In this document: positions 63,492 to 64,000 of the stretch, piece by piece
Layout: every line of letters begins with the position of its first letter
Position numbering within the stretch: the stretch's first letter is position 1
NCBI RefSeq assembly: GCF_030814225.1
Contig: NZ_JAUSUR010000003.1
Coordinates: 124,001-188,000, forward strand
Direction of reading: 5' to 3'
Length of the DNA stretch: 64,000 nucleotides
Origin: Breznakia pachnodae
GTDB taxonomy: Bacteria; Bacillota_I; Bacilli_A; Erysipelotrichales; Erysipelotrichaceae
The notes under the pieces: model-generated
What the model was told of the DNA's origin: nothing
The model's input: only the letters and a program-made list of their open reading frames with translations
Database searches by the model: none
Made by a program: the position numbers and the translations under genes

Positions 63492-64000
63492 ATGATTACA
63501 TTAATTGATGATTATGACAACAATAAAAAAGCAATTATTAATCCAGAAGATATTTTCAAAAAAGAAAATAAGTTTCCAAAGTATATGGTTGGATGCTTCA
63601 CAAAATCAATTCTTGATTACTTTGGTGAAAAAGAAGAAGTAGAAGTGATTGGACATAACGCTTCTGCAAATGGAGCATCACCAATTTATAAAACAATTTA
63701 TAATGGTGAAAAAATTGGAATGTGTATGTTTTATGTTGGTGCGTCACCAAGTGCTGCATTAATAGAAGAATTAATTGCACGAGGAGTTGAAAAGTTTGTT
63801 GTGTTTGGTTCTTGTGGTGTACTTGATCGTTCTTTAGATGATGGTACTGTAATTATTCCTAAAGAAGCAATTCGTGATGAAGGTACAAGTTTCCATTACT
63901 TAGCTCCATCGCTATCAGTGGAAATGGATACTCAGTCGATTGATATATTAGGGAAAACAATGAATGAAATGAATATTCCTCATATTATAGGCAATACATG
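63492..64000 (+). CDS. Nucleoside phosphorylase (uridine phosphorylase-like), 5' part only
   Basis: 169 complete codons to the right edge. The order of motifs, PKYMVGCFTKSIL, then IGMCMFYVGASPSAALIEEL, then VVFGSCGVLDRSL, matches the PNP_UDP_1 family (phosphorolysis of nucleosides to base and ribose 1-phosphate). GAGGGA overlaps the stop of the upstream gene and precedes the ATG by about 6 bases. The C-terminal part is outside the window. Confidence 0.8.
   Translation, partial: MITLIDDYDNNKKAIINPEDIFKKENKFPKYMVGCFTKSILDYFGEKEEVEVIGHNASANGASPIYKTIYNGEKIGMCMFYVGASPSAALIEELIARGVEKFVVFGSCGVLDRSLDDGTVIIPKEAIRDEGTSFHYLAPSLSVEMDTQSIDILGKTMNEMNIPHIIGNT

Overview
The window is low-GC Bacillota DNA: AT-rich throughout, strong AGGAGG-type ribosome binding sites, UGA and UAG both used as ordinary stops, many PTS genes, and cell-wall proteins with sortase-type C-termini. 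The mix (glucitol-type and cellobiose-type PTS, surface adhesin-like proteins, short intergenic regions) fits a gut-associated Erysipelotrichales-like commensal; that placement is inference. The block rpsF-ssb-rpsR ... yybS-gdpP-rplI-dnaB-walJ is the arrangement usually found close to oriC in Bacillota, so the right part probably lies near the origin.

Layout. 1-5.6 kb: 5' end of ilvA, a DUF815 ATPase, an unrecognised helical protein, a GNAT enzyme, and a four-gene run (methyltransferase, thiamine-binding YkoF-like protein, YjbQ, FMN reductase). 5.6-9.9 kb: sbcDC, with sbcC carrying a one-base frameshift between its ABC signature and Walker B. 10-15 kb: ilvBNCD for branched-chain amino acid synthesis. 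15-28.4 kb: three cell-wall proteins (VWA, proline/glutamate-rich, and 87-residue-repeat types) interspersed with tsaC-rpiB-glyA, a cyclophilin lipoprotein, a serine hydrolase, a lipid flippase and a HAD phosphatase. 28.5-33.4 kb: SorC regulator, gutM, srlA-srlE-srlB PTS and a DXR-like/SAF oxidoreductase in place of sorbitol-6-phosphate dehydrogenase. 33.4-38.2 kb: a cellobiose/lactose-type PTS with a PRD activator and a NagB-like enzyme, plus two matching palindromic operators. 38.6-45.7 kb: M28 peptidase, two-headed MerR regulator, PPOX protein, WYL regulator, ispD, a zinc-ribbon/LRR membrane protein and a nitroreductase interrupted by an amber codon.

45.7-64 kb: rpsF-ssb-rpsR with a foldable leader; a yjdF riboswitch controlling yjdF and an alpha/beta hydrolase; an ECF-type sigma factor fused to a transmembrane segment and an extracytoplasmic domain, immediately followed by a plant-type LRR surface protein; a second two-headed MerR with an ABC exporter; the yybS-gdpP-rplI-dnaB-walJ block; a stand-alone small RNA candidate with a consensus promoter and terminator; a LysR/cupin divergent pair; a nucleotidyltransferase-GNAT fusion and the start of a nucleoside phosphorylase.

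The strongest leads for new biology are the membrane-spanning sigma factor with its surface LRR partner, the small RNA at about 61.03 kb, the PTS/DXR-like polyol pathway, and the paired operators of the two PTS loci. No tRNA, rRNA, CRISPR array, insertion sequence or prophage was seen.
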